A stretch of DNA of 64,000 nt from Allorhizobium paknamense (GCF_030815125.1 NZ_JAUSWH010000010.1:124001-188000), one strand, 5' to 3'. Shown: positions 51,560 through 59,885, counted from the stretch's first letter. Numbers and translations are program-made. Notes: generated from the sequence alone by a model not told the origin.

Positions 51560-52671
51560 GATGCTCTTCCATTCAAAGGCGTGGCCCGGCTGGATTTCGG
51601 CCATTCCAACCGGTAGCGGACGAAGGTGATGCTGATCAGATAGGTCAGCAGCAGCGAGCCCTGAAACACCCGAACCGCTGCCACCGGCAGGTTGGCCGAG
51701 ACCATGGCATTGTCGCCGCCGATATAGAGGGCTGCCATCACCAGGGACGAGAAGACGATACCGATGGGATGAAGATTGCCGAGATAGGCCACGATGATGG
51801 CCGCATAGCCATAGCCGGTGGCGATGGAGCGCTGCAATTGGCCGATCGGTCCTGCCACCTCGGCGGCTCCTGCCAGGCCTGCGGCAAAGCCGCCGATCAA
51901 CAGCGACAGCCAGATGGCCCCCTTCTCGGAAAATCCGGCATAGCCTGCCGCCTTGGGCGCCAGGCCACCCACCTGAAGCTTATAGCCGAGAAAGCTCTTT
52001 TCCATGAAAATCCAGGCGGCGACCGAGAGCGCCAGCGCCAGCAGCAGGGACACGTTGACTCGTGTGCCTTCGATCAAGACCGGCACCATCGCATCGGACT
52101 GGAACATCACCGATTGCGGAAAGTTGAAGCCGTTCGGATCCTTCCAGGGGCCGAGCAGCAGGTAGACGAGCACTTGTGCGGCAATCAGGCTCAACATCAG
52201 CGAGACCAGGATTTCGTTGGCATTCAGCCTGGCGCGCCAGAAGGCGGCAATCGAGGCCCAGAGCGCCCCGCCGATAGCGCCGCACAGCAGCATGACCGGC
52301 CAGATCCATGCCCCCTCGGCCTCGGGATACCAGATGGGAATGGCGGAGGCGAAGATCGCCCCAAGAATGAATTGTCCTTCCGCGCCGATGTTGAAAACCT
52401 TGGCGCGAAAGCCGATGGCCAGCCCCTGGGCGATGAACAGGAGCGGCCCCATTTTCAAAAGAACCTCGGAAAATGAGGACCAGGAAATGAAGGGTTCCAG
52501 CAGCATGGCATGCATGACGGCGAGAGGCTCGCGCCCGATCAGCACGTAAAGCCCGCCGTTCAGAAGCGTGGCTGTTGCAAGGGCAATCACCGGCGCCAGC
52601 ACCATGGCCGTACGAGAGGCCCGCTCCCGGCGCGTGAAATGGGGCAGGAAGGAAAAGGCCGTGATACTCAT
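51556..52671 (-). CDS. ABC permease of a BMP-type (nucleoside/purine) importer, first
   Basis: Inner-membrane permease of 371 residues, longer than its partner as is usual in this class (YufP/NupP-like). Conserved segments include FRAKVFNIGAEGQFILGA near residue 88 and RLNANEILVSLML near 147, the part that contacts the ATPase. It starts inside the stop codon of the ATPase gene. Confidence 0.88.
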   Translation of the reverse strand: MSITAFSFLPHFTRRERASRTAMVLAPVIALATATLLNGGLYVLIGREPLAVMHAMLLEPFISWSSFSEVLLKMGPLLFIAQGLAIGFRAKVFNIGAEGQFILGAIFASAIPIWYPEAEGAWIWPVMLLCGAIGGALWASIAAFWRARLNANEILVSLMLSLIAAQVLVYLLLGPWKDPNGFNFPQSVMFQSDAMVPVLIEGTRVNVSLLLALALSVAAWIFMEKSFLGYKLQVGGLAPKAAGYAGFSEKGAIWLSLLIGGFAAGLAGAAEVAGPIGQLQRSIATGYGYAAIIVAYLGNLHPIGIVFSSLVMAALYIGGDNAMVSANLPVAAVRVFQGSLLLTYLISITFVRYRLEWPKSSRATPLNGRAS

Positions 52672-54197
52672 GGAAGAGGCGCATCCGTCTGGGTTTTCAA
52701 TCCGATCATGTAGCGGCCAATCTCCTCCGGCTTCGTGTCCCGCGTCATCAAGGGCGGGCTGAGGGTTCCATGATGCAGGACCTGAATCCGGTCGCTCAGT
52801 TCGAACAACTCCTCAAGCTCCTCCGAGATCACCAGGATCGCCATGCCCTCATTGCGCAGGCGCACGAGCTTGCGGCGAATGTCTGAGGCCGCGCCGATAT
52901 CGACGCCCCAGGTGGGCTGGGCCACGAAGAGAAGTTTTGGTGCGAGCATGATCTCACGGCCAATGATGAATTTCTGCAGATTGCCGCCCGAAAGCGCCCC
53001 TGCCTCCGCCTCCGGGCCGGAGGTGCGTACGTCATAGTCGCGAATGCAGGTTTCGGCAAAGATGCGCGCCTTGCGCCGGTCGATGAGCCCCTTGCGCAGC
53101 AGCTTCAGGGGATGCGCCGTCAGCAACCCGTTCAGGGTCAGCGGCATGTCCGGCACGGCGCCGCGACCAAGCCGGTCTTCCGGCACGAAGGCAAAGCCCA
53201 GCCTGCGCCGTGCGGCGGCGTCCAGGGTTCCGACATCGCGGCCCATCATGAAAATCCGGTCCCGCTCATGGCGGCCAAGCTGCGTTTCACCGGAGATCAG
53301 CGCGGCCAATTCGTTCTGGCCATTGCCGGAAATGCCGGCAATGCCAAGAATTTCCCCGGCGCGCAGCGTCAGGCTCACCTTGGCGAGCGGCGTGGCGAAC
53401 GGATCGTCCGGCGTATAATCGAGACCGATGAGTTCAAGCCGCGTTTCGCCGGCGTCCATCGGCGCTGCGGGCGTCGGATCAGGCATGTCCCGACCGATCA
53501 TCATGCGGGCCAGGGCATGGGCATCATGCGCACGCGGATCGACATGGCCGGTCACTTCACCCGCCCTCAGGATCGTCGCCCGGTCGCAGAGCGCCCGGAT
53601 CTCCTCCAGCTTGTGGGAAATGAACAGAATAGAGACGCCGCCATCGCGCAGGCGTCTGAGGGTTTCGAACAGTTTTTCCACTGCCTGCGGCGGCAGCACC
53701 GAGGTGGGCTCATCGAGGATCAGCAGTTTCGGGTCCGTCATCAGGCACCGGATGATCTCCACCCGCTGCCGTTCGCCGACGGACAGCGTATGGACATGGG
53801 CCAGAGGGTCCACCTCCAGCCCGAACTCCCGGCCCAGCGCCCGCATCCGCTCCGCCAGATCGGCCTTCCTGCCCGGCATCACCAGCTGGATGTTTTCCAC
53901 CACCGTCAAGGTTTCAAACAGTGAGAAGTGCTGGAACACCATGCCGATGCCGAGCCGCCGGGCTTCGGCTGGCGAAGCGATGGTGACCGCTTCGCCATTC
54001 CAGGACAGGCTCCCGTCATCCGGCTGTTCGACGCCGTAGATCAGCTTCATCAGCGTCGATTTGCCAGCGCCGTTCTCGCCGAGAATGGCGTGGATCGACC
54101 GCGGCGCGACGTCGAGATCGATGGCCTTGTTGGCCCTGATCTGCCCATAGCTTTTCGAAACGCCGCTGAGGGACAGGAGCGGGGTCGTCATGATCAT
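52668..54197 (-). CDS. Double-domain ABC ATPase of a BMP-type importer
   Basis: ATPase of 509 residues with two fused ABC domains, as in RbsA and YufO/NupO. The first has Walker A GENGAGKST near residue 41, signature LSVGERQRVEIIRCL and Walker B LLILDEPTSVL. The second has a degenerate Walker A (GISGNGQNEL) and signature LSGGNLQKFIIGRE, the usual asymmetry. The start at 54197 overlaps the binding-protein stop (ATGA). Confidence 0.92.
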   Translation of the reverse strand: MIMTTPLLSLSGVSKSYGQIRANKAIDLDVAPRSIHAILGENGAGKSTLMKLIYGVEQPDDGSLSWNGEAVTIASPAEARRLGIGMVFQHFSLFETLTVVENIQLVMPGRKADLAERMRALGREFGLEVDPLAHVHTLSVGERQRVEIIRCLMTDPKLLILDEPTSVLPPQAVEKLFETLRRLRDGGVSILFISHKLEEIRALCDRATILRAGEVTGHVDPRAHDAHALARMMIGRDMPDPTPAAPMDAGETRLELIGLDYTPDDPFATPLAKVSLTLRAGEILGIAGISGNGQNELAALISGETQLGRHERDRIFMMGRDVGTLDAAARRRLGFAFVPEDRLGRGAVPDMPLTLNGLLTAHPLKLLRKGLIDRRKARIFAETCIRDYDVRTSGPEAEAGALSGGNLQKFIIGREIMLAPKLLFVAQPTWGVDIGAASDIRRKLVRLRNEGMAILVISEELEELFELSDRIQVLHHGTLSPPLMTRDTKPEEIGRYMIGLKTQTDAPLP

Positions 54198-55294
54198 GAC
54201 TTGGGCAGCGGGGTGACGACACCCTTTACATGCCAGTTCATCGCGACGATGTCAGCGTCTGACAGGGTTGTGCCCGCCTTGACACCCTCGCTGCCATCCG
54301 CCCTGGCGATGGGGCCGGTAAAGGGTGAAAAGCTGCCGGCGGCGATCTTGGTTTCGAGATCCTTGATCTTCGCCATGGTGTCCGCCGGAATGGCGGGGTT
54401 CCAGTCCACGACCTCGACCACCTTGTCGGCCATGCCGAGAAAGGCATTCGCGCCCTTGAACTTGCCGGCGAGATGCGCATCGACGGAAGCCTTGAAGAAG
54501 GGTGACCAGTCGGTGGCGACACAGCCGAGATAGGTTTTCGGCGCGTATTTCTTCATCGAGGAATTGAGGTTGAAGGCGTAGATGCCAGCCTCCTCACAGG
54601 CCGAAATCACCGAAGGCGTATCCTGGGCGTTAGAGAAAATCACATCGCATTTCTGCGCGATCAGGGCCTTGGCAGCCTCCTGTTCCTTGGCCGGATCGAA
54701 CCAGGAATTCACCCAGACCACCGACACTTCGATATCCGGGCGCACGGCTTGCGCGCCGAGCGTGAAGGCATTGATCGAAGTAATCAGTTCGGGAATGGCG
54801 AAGGCGGAGACGGAGCCGAGCTTGCCGGTTTTCGATACGGCGGCTGCCGCCATGCCGAGCAGATAGGTGCCCTGGAAATATTTGGCCGCAAAAGGCGAAA
54901 AATTCGGCGCCACCTGGAAGCCGGAGGCGTGCAGCACGCTGACCTTCTTATCCCGGCGGGCAATTTGCAGCGCGCCGTTCTGGTAGCCGAAGGACCCGGC
55001 AATCAGGAACTTGTTTCCGTCTGCCACGGTCTTGGTCATGATGCGGTCGGCATCGGGGCCTTCGGCAATGTTTTCAATCACGGTGACCTTCACCTTGTCG
55101 CCATAGGCGGCCTTTACCGGCTCCAGGCCTGCGGCAAGCGCATGGCCCCAGCCGACATCGCCAATCGGGGAGGGGACGACGAGGGTAATGCCCAGCGGTT
55201 CGTCGGCGGCAAGTGCCTTGCTGCTGCCAAGCGCACCGGCAAGGCCGGTCGCTGCTGCTGCCTGCATCAGGTGTCTGCGGGTAAGCGTGGTCAT
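54194..55294 (-). CDS. BMP-family periplasmic binding protein
   Basis: Binding protein of 366 residues in the basic-membrane-protein/PnrA family, which bind purine nucleosides and bases. A twin-arginine-like signal (TRRHLMQAAAATG) with cleavage near LAADE is followed by LGITLVVPSPIGDVGWGHAL. The NSWFDPAKE and SNAQDTPSVI segments are typical of the group. The ATG at 55294 is chosen because the signal starts there; AAGGGAAC lies upstream. Given the deaminase and oxygenase genes in the same operon, a purine or methylpurine is a likely ligand (inference). Confidence 0.9.
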   Translation of the reverse strand: MTTLTRRHLMQAAAATGLAGALGSSKALAADEPLGITLVVPSPIGDVGWGHALAAGLEPVKAAYGDKVKVTVIENIAEGPDADRIMTKTVADGNKFLIAGSFGYQNGALQIARRDKKVSVLHASGFQVAPNFSPFAAKYFQGTYLLGMAAAAVSKTGKLGSVSAFAIPELITSINAFTLGAQAVRPDIEVSVVWVNSWFDPAKEQEAAKALIAQKCDVIFSNAQDTPSVISACEEAGIYAFNLNSSMKKYAPKTYLGCVATDWSPFFKASVDAHLAGKFKGANAFLGMADKVVEVVDWNPAIPADTMAKIKDLETKIAAGSFSPFTGPIARADGSEGVKAGTTLSDADIVAMNWHVKGVVTPLPKS

Positions 55295-55356
55295 GATGTT
55301 TGTTCCCTTTTGTTCGTTTATAAACATATCTGCCGGTCACCATGTATCCGGACGTT

Positions 55357-55458
55357 AGAGCATAATCCGACCGGAGTGAAACGAGGATCGACAAGATTAT
55401 GCTTCAAAAATAATATGTTAGAGCGCCGATCTGATTCAATCAGATCGAAAAGCGCTCT
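55357..55458. repeat. Composite TA-flanked palindromic repeat
   Basis: It begins with the same AGAGCATAATCCGACCGGAG as the element at 43731, diverges after GATCGACAAG, and ends CAGATCGAAAAGCGCTCT. TA flanks both sides. It looks like two related units fused or nested. Its right edge forms the TAG stop of the deaminase gene, and it splits the operon between deaminase and binding-protein genes. Confidence 0.7.
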
Positions 55459-56848
55459 AAAGTTCAACGACGGGCGCCACGCTCGCAAACGAGGCTTCGG
55501 CATCCGCGAAAAGCTTTGCCTCGTCCAGACCGATGAATTCGCCTTTCTGCCAGACAATCCGGCCATTGATCATCGTCATATCCGTCGTCGCGCCGATGCC
55601 GACGCGCGGGATGAGGCTGAGCGGATCGTGCCGCGTGCCCACATAGTCCAGACGGCGGGTGTCGATGGCGAAGAGGTCTGCCGCCATGCCGGGCGCCAGG
55701 CGGCCAATATCCTTGCGTCCGAGCAGGCTGGCGCCGCCCGTCGTGCCGTAGCGCAGAAAATCGACCGGCGGCGGCACGGGATGCTGCCGTGTCGAGGCGG
55801 CAAGGCATTGCAGCATATAGGCGGAGTGCAGGCAGTGCATGAGATTGGAATTGTCGTTGGAGGCGGCGCCATCGCAGCCGAGCCCGACGCGCAGGCCAAA
55901 GGCCGCCATGGCCGGAAGATCGGTCACCTCGGCCCCGACGAGATAAACCGGTTCCGGGCAATGGGAGACACCGGTGCCGCTGGCGGCCATGGTTTTTAAT
56001 TCGTCATGGGTCAGTTCCCAGCAATGGGCGTAGAAGGTGTCCGGTCCGGCAAAGCCCATGTCTTCCAGATAATCGACGGTGCGCAGGCCGTGACGCGCCC
56101 GCATCACCTCGCTTTCGCCCTCGCCGACATGGGTATGCAGGAAAACGCCGCGATCACGGGCCAGCGCCACCGATTCCACAAAGGTTTCACGATAGGAATT
56201 GACCGGCTGGCAGGGCGACACCACCACCTGTCGCATGCTGAAGGGGGCCGCATCGTGATAGATGTCGATCAGCCGGGCGCAGTCGCTAATGAATTCATCG
56301 GTGGTTTCCAGCATCTCGTCGGGAATGGTGGAGCCTTCCGATTTCGGCAGGCTGTTGCCGCCGCGCCCGGCATGAAAGCGCATGCCGAACAGGTCTGCCG
56401 CCTCGAATTGCCGATCGATCAACCGACGTCCGGCATGGCGGGGAAAATTGTATTGATGGTCGAAGGCAGTGGTGCAGCCGTGCTTGATCAGTTCCGCCAT
56501 CGCCGTCACCGAGGCGTGGTAGAAGCAATCCTCCGTCAGACGCGAGAAGATCGGATAGATGCGATCCAGCCATTCGATGACGGAGAGCTTTGTCCAGTCC
56601 AGATCCGCACGGTTGCGTACGAAACACTGGAAGAAATGATGGTGGGTGTTGACGAGGCCGGGATAGACGAACCAGCCGCTGGCATCCTGAACCGTGGTTC
56701 CGGAGGGAAGGTTCTGGCTGACGAGGTTCGGGCCGATGGCCGTGATGGCCGGGCCTTCGGTCAGGAGATCGACATGGCGATGAACGACCGGCCCCGGTCC
56801 GTCATCGGCAATGACCGCCGCGCAATTCTTCAACAGATAACCCGTCAT
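55457..56848 (-). CDS. Amidohydrolase, 8-oxoguanine/guanine-deaminase-like
   Basis: Metal-dependent deaminase of 463 residues. GLVNTHHHFFQCF near residue 65 is the first metal site, LHTHVGEGESE near 238 and YAHCWEL near 275 supply further histidines, and GLGCDGAASNDNSNLMH near 325 carries the catalytic aspartate. The last motif is typical of 8-oxoguanine and hydroxyatrazine-type deaminases. It probably converts an aminopurine-like compound to its oxo form in the cytoplasm. It follows the GST-like gene after 1 bp. Confidence 0.87.
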   Translation of the reverse strand: MTGYLLKNCAAVIADDGPGPVVHRHVDLLTEGPAITAIGPNLVSQNLPSGTTVQDASGWFVYPGLVNTHHHFFQCFVRNRADLDWTKLSVIEWLDRIYPIFSRLTEDCFYHASVTAMAELIKHGCTTAFDHQYNFPRHAGRRLIDRQFEAADLFGMRFHAGRGGNSLPKSEGSTIPDEMLETTDEFISDCARLIDIYHDAAPFSMRQVVVSPCQPVNSYRETFVESVALARDRGVFLHTHVGEGESEVMRARHGLRTVDYLEDMGFAGPDTFYAHCWELTHDELKTMAASGTGVSHCPEPVYLVGAEVTDLPAMAAFGLRVGLGCDGAASNDNSNLMHCLHSAYMLQCLAASTRQHPVPPPVDFLRYGTTGGASLLGRKDIGRLAPGMAADLFAIDTRRLDYVGTRHDPLSLIPRVGIGATTDMTMINGRIVWQKGEFIGLDEAKLFADAEASFASVAPVVEL

Positions 56849-56849
56849 G

Positions 56850-57512
56850 TCATGCGGTCTCCAGAGGCGTTTCCGGCTCGGGCTTCAACTCGTGCAGCCG
56901 GTGGATGCCCGGCATTTCGATAAAGCCCGGCAGGGCGCGCAAGGCTCGCGACCACAGCCTGATCTTCGGATAGGGATCCAGCGAGACATTGCCATCCGGC
57001 GCCAGCGCCACATAGGGGAAGCAGGCGATATCGGCGATGGTGGGCCGCTCCCCCGATAGAAAACGATGGCCGCGCATCGACTGTTCGGCAAGGCCTGCCT
57101 CAAGTTCGCGCAATGCCGCAATGCCTGCCTTCTGCAAGGCCTCGATATGGCCGGGGATGAGCAGCATCTGATGCAGGCGCGCGCCTCCGAGGCTTGCCGT
57201 CAGCCGCGCGGAAAAGGCGAGCCATTGCTGGGTGCGGGCGGCTTCGACGGGCGTTGCCTGTCCCAGCCAGTCCGGGGCCGCCGTGGCGGCGATATAGGCC
57301 AGCATGGCGGAGGATTCCGTCAGCAGCACATCACCATCCTCAAGAATGGGAATGGTTCCTGCCGGATTGAGCGCCAGCATCTGCGGGCTGCGATGTTCGC
57401 CGCCGGGATGAAAATCCACCGGATGCAAATCCAGCCTGATACCGGCCAGCGCCGCCATCAGGCGCACCTTGTAGCAACTGGGCGAGAGAACATAATCGTA
57501 AAGCTTCATCAC
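56850..57512 (-). CDS. GST-like protein of the Rieske oxygenase operon (NdmE-like context)
   Basis: Glutathione-S-transferase fold protein of 220 residues. The thioredoxin-like N-terminal domain opens MMKLYDYVLSPSCYKVRLMA and includes the cis-Pro and TESSAMLAYI segment that binds glutathione; an all-helical C-terminal domain follows with PTIADIACFPYVALA. It is coupled by ATGA overlap to the oxygenase subunit. In caffeine-degrading Pseudomonas a GST homologue, NdmE, is needed to assemble the Rieske-less NdmC with NdmD. The same gene neighbourhood here suggests a structural rather than a conjugating role (inference). Confidence 0.83.
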   Translation of the reverse strand: MMKLYDYVLSPSCYKVRLMAALAGIRLDLHPVDFHPGGEHRSPQMLALNPAGTIPILEDGDVLLTESSAMLAYIAATAAPDWLGQATPVEAARTQQWLAFSARLTASLGGARLHQMLLIPGHIEALQKAGIAALRELEAGLAEQSMRGHRFLSGERPTIADIACFPYVALAPDGNVSLDPYPKIRLWSRALRALPGFIEMPGIHRLHELKPEPETPLETA

Positions 57513-58351
57513 GCCACCAATTGCGCGCCATAGATATAGTTGTGGCGCTTCAGCCAGCGCCGATAGGCGACCGAGGTCAGATCGGCCCGGGTGGGAATTT
57601 CCTTGCCGGGATCGAGTGGCAGCAGGGCAGGGATCTGGTTTTCGAGAATGGAACGGTCCTGCAGGAAAATCGTCTGCTGGAAGTGAATGAGATCGGTCAT
57701 CGGCGTGTCGTCATCGTAAAGCGCCATCCATGGCCAGACGTCACACATATCCTCGGCCAGTGGCTGCACGAAGAGGGTGATCACATCCCACTCGCCGGGC
57801 CGCGGCGGGCAGGTCTTGTAGAGCACCGAGCAAGTGGGGGCAGGCACCCGATACATATAATCGGTGGTAATGCCGCCGCTGGCCGATTTCGCCGCCTGCG
57901 GCTGGTAGAATTGCACCTGGGTCGCCCAGACCTCGTCTTCCTCCTCGCGGATTTCCACCTTGTAATTCTGGACCTCCGTATGGGGTTCGGAGCCGAGAAT
58001 ATCGGTGTGGACGAAGGGAAAGTGGGCAATATCCAGAAAATTCTCCACCGCCCGCAAAGGCGAGCAGCGTACTCGCACCACGCCAACCTCCACCAGCCGC
58101 CTGCCGGGCTGGTCAACCTCCGGAATGGCGAAGAGATCGTGCCCGGGCGTGCCGAGCGATGTCCAGATATGCCCGTAGCGCACCGTCACCGGCAGGGGAC
58201 GGCCATCACGCGCGGTGACGGCGGCCTTGCCCGCGGCATCGCGAAAGACCTTGATCGGCTCACCCATCAGCATCGTGTCGCGGCCGGTTTCGCTGATCTG
58301 GCTGAACAGGCCGACCGGATACCATTCATCGCGCATGCCCACTCTGCTCAT
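57509..58351 (-). CDS. Rieske-oxygenase catalytic subunit lacking its Rieske cluster (NdmC-like)
   Basis: Protein of 280 residues. The mononuclear iron site is visible: ENFLDIAHFPFVH gives His110 and His115, and QDRSILENQ supplies Asp232. The N-terminus still has the Rieske-domain edges (MRDEWYPVG..., GEPIKVFRDAAGKAAVTARDG, then VTVRYGHIWTSLG) but the roughly 55 residues that would carry CxH and CxxH are gone. The cluster must therefore come from another protein, probably the adjacent Rieske gene. NdmC, the methylxanthine N7-demethylase, has the same lack. The start overlaps the Rieske gene stop. It probably demethylates or hydroxylates a heterocycle. Confidence 0.85.
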   Translation of the reverse strand: MSRVGMRDEWYPVGLFSQISETGRDTMLMGEPIKVFRDAAGKAAVTARDGRPLPVTVRYGHIWTSLGTPGHDLFAIPEVDQPGRRLVEVGVVRVRCSPLRAVENFLDIAHFPFVHTDILGSEPHTEVQNYKVEIREEEDEVWATQVQFYQPQAAKSASGGITTDYMYRVPAPTCSVLYKTCPPRPGEWDVITLFVQPLAEDMCDVWPWMALYDDDTPMTDLIHFQQTIFLQDRSILENQIPALLPLDPGKEIPTRADLTSVAYRRWLKRHNYIYGAQLVA

Positions 58352-59001
58352 GCGGCTTCTCCTTCAAGGCAGAGCGCTTCCGCGCGGCGGCGCAAAGCCT
58401 CCACGGTGCGCGAGGCGGCAATGCGGTCCGCCGGTTTCGTCTCGGGCGGAACGAGGACATGGATCAGGATTTCGCCATTGCCCTCAGCCGACAACAGCAG
58501 GAATACGCCCTTCCCGGCATCGCCAAGCGGTAGCAGGCCTCGTTCGTCCATGGTGCTTTCCGCCGCAGCTTTCAGCGCCTCCACGGTGCTGACTACGGAC
58601 AGGGAGCGAAGCGGACAGAGATCGGACAGATCCGGAGCCTGTGAAGACGGGCGCACATTCGCCGCCCAGATCATCCCGTCCCGTTCCGTGACGGCATAGG
58701 TTTCGACCCGAATGGCATCCGGCGGGGTCAGGCCGGGATGGGCGGGAATTTTCAGGCATTGCCCGGAGGTCGCGTAGCTCCAGCCATGGTAGATGCAGGA
58801 CAGGGCCTCGCCACGGACAAAGCCATGGGAGAGACGCATGCCGCGATGGGGGCAGCGATCAGCCGAAACGGTGACCTGACCGGCGGCGCTGCGCCAGAGC
58901 GCTACGGTTTCACCACCGAGGCGGGCGGGCATCACAGTCAGGGCCGGTACATCGGCAGAAAGCGCAATCGGGGTCCAGGCACTCCTCAGAGGGGATGACA
59001 T
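58348..59001 (-). CDS. Stand-alone Rieske [2Fe-2S] protein
   Basis: Protein of 217 residues. The Rieske domain occupies residues 8-105 with the cluster ligands Cys50-x-His52 (CPHRG) and Cys69-x-x-His72 (CIYHGW), then RVETYAVTERDGMIWA. It is of the oxygenase type, not a bare ferredoxin. Residues 110-217 form an additional C-terminal domain I do not recognise. It is the first gene of the operon. It is predicted to give electrons to the neighbouring catalytic subunit, as the N-terminal extra Rieske domain of NdmD does for NdmC. No reductase gene is in the window. The ATG at 59001 has only a weak ribosome-binding site. Confidence 0.87.
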   Translation of the reverse strand: MSSPLRSAWTPIALSADVPALTVMPARLGGETVALWRSAAGQVTVSADRCPHRGMRLSHGFVRGEALSCIYHGWSYATSGQCLKIPAHPGLTPPDAIRVETYAVTERDGMIWAANVRPSSQAPDLSDLCPLRSLSVVSTVEALKAAAESTMDERGLLPLGDAGKGVFLLLSAEGNGEILIHVLVPPETKPADRIAASRTVEALRRRAEALCLEGEAA

Positions 59002-59078
59002 GATTGGAATGTCTCACATGCGTCTATATTTGCGAAGATCCCAGGAAGCCGCGCCCCTGGGTAATTTGAGGGGTTAGT

Positions 59079-59170
59079 GCATTTCCAGGAAAATGTGGAA
59101 TCCGGTTTTCCGTCCGGAAATGCGGAAGAGCAGAGCGTTTCAGTGTTTCCATGAAACACTGAAACGCTCT
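59079..59170. repeat. Rhizobial repeat plus perfect 18-bp palindrome
   Basis: GCATTTCCAGGAAAATGTGG ... CCGTCCGGAAATGC is a well-preserved copy of the family at 46492 and 50570. It is followed by AGAGCGTTTCAGTGTTTC (59132-59149) and its exact reverse complement (59153-59170) around CAT. The element lies upstream of the Rieske operon, so it is near, or part of, that promoter region. Confidence 0.65.
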
Positions 59171-59280
59171 AACGCAAATTTGCACAGATATTGCCCATTG
59201 GCAACGATGGGCTAAATAAAGTGCACAGCATAGGCATTCTATCAGGGAAGGATCAATGCCGACGGCAGAGCAAGGCCCGA

Positions 59281-59538
59281 TCAGGGCAGGGGATGACGTT
59301 CGATGCTCTCGACCCAGACGTCGGCAGGGCCGAGCGAACACCCGACTTCCATCATGTCCAGCAGCTCTTCCGGGCCGGAGAGGTCTATCTCGATCCGCTC
59401 TTGCGAGGCCCGGGCAACAGAATGGGAAAGCCCCAGCCTGGCGGCATGACCGTCAATCCACGGGATGAAGCTTGCCGGTGAAAGCGCGCCTGCCATGATC
59501 ATCCTGTGCAGAGGATAGGTTTTTTCGTCTTGCACCAT
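59281..59538 (-). CDS. Small acylphosphatase-like protein, catalytic arginine missing
   Basis: Protein of 85 residues. The layout F-x-x-WI-x-x-H-A-x-x-LGLS, then a strand RIEIDLSG, then EELLDMMEVGCSLGP and VWVESIERHPL resembles the acylphosphatase fold. The catalytic Arg of the usual GxVQGVxFR loop (here AGALSPASFIPW) and the usual Asn are not seen, so enzyme activity is doubtful. AAGGCAGG precedes the ATG. It lies between the Rieske operon and the second liv operon with repeats on both sides. The assignment is tentative. Confidence 0.5.
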   Translation of the reverse strand: MVQDEKTYPLHRMIMAGALSPASFIPWIDGHAARLGLSHSVARASQERIEIDLSGPEELLDMMEVGCSLGPADVWVESIERHPLP

Positions 59539-59632
59539 GCCTGCCTTGATACCGTCTTGCTAATGATCGGTCTTACTGTAGAGGCAAATTTTGCGCAGAC
59601 AAGGACAGCGATATCGTCCTTGCCAAGGGACC

Positions 59633-59740
59633 AGAGCATCATCCGACCGGAGTGAAGCGAGGATCGAAAAGCGCTCTAGATCTTTGTTTCTACGCATTTC
59701 CGGACGGAAAACCGGTTTCCAGTTTCCCTGGAAATGCTCT
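59633..59740. repeat. 45-bp palindromic repeat followed by GCATTTCC-type repeat
   Basis: 59633-59677 is a near-identical copy of the 45-bp unit inside the kinase gene (AGAGCATCATCCGACCGGAG...AAAGCGCTCT). At 59688 ACGCATTTCCGGACGGAAAA ... CCTGGAAATGCTCT, another family member, follows. With the element at 59741 three different repeats are stacked in this gap. Confidence 0.75.
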
Positions 59741-59885
59741 AGGGTGTGTGGGGATTCAGTTTTGGGGGAGGCGAAAACGGTGATTTTCGAGAACCGGCGC
59801 GGAGTGTACTTACGGTACATGAGCCTAGGTAAGCGCAGGAAATTGCCGTTTGCAGCCCGCCCAAAGCTGAATACCCACACACCCT
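59741..59885. repeat. TA-flanked MITE-like element, copy 2
   Basis: About 145 bp with terminal repeats GGGTGTGTGGGGATTCAG and CTGAATACCCACACACCC (one mismatch) bounded by TA. It matches the copy at 39513 through GGCGAAAACGGTGATTTTCG and GCGCAGGAAATTGCCGTTTG. Its right edge forms the TAG stop codon of the second livM gene. Confidence 0.75.

Noticed and set aside
57509..58351. Truncated pseudogene of a Rieske oxygenase
   Set aside because: The frame is open with conserved iron ligands, is translationally coupled on both sides, and the missing cluster is encoded by the adjacent gene, so a functional split is more likely than decay.
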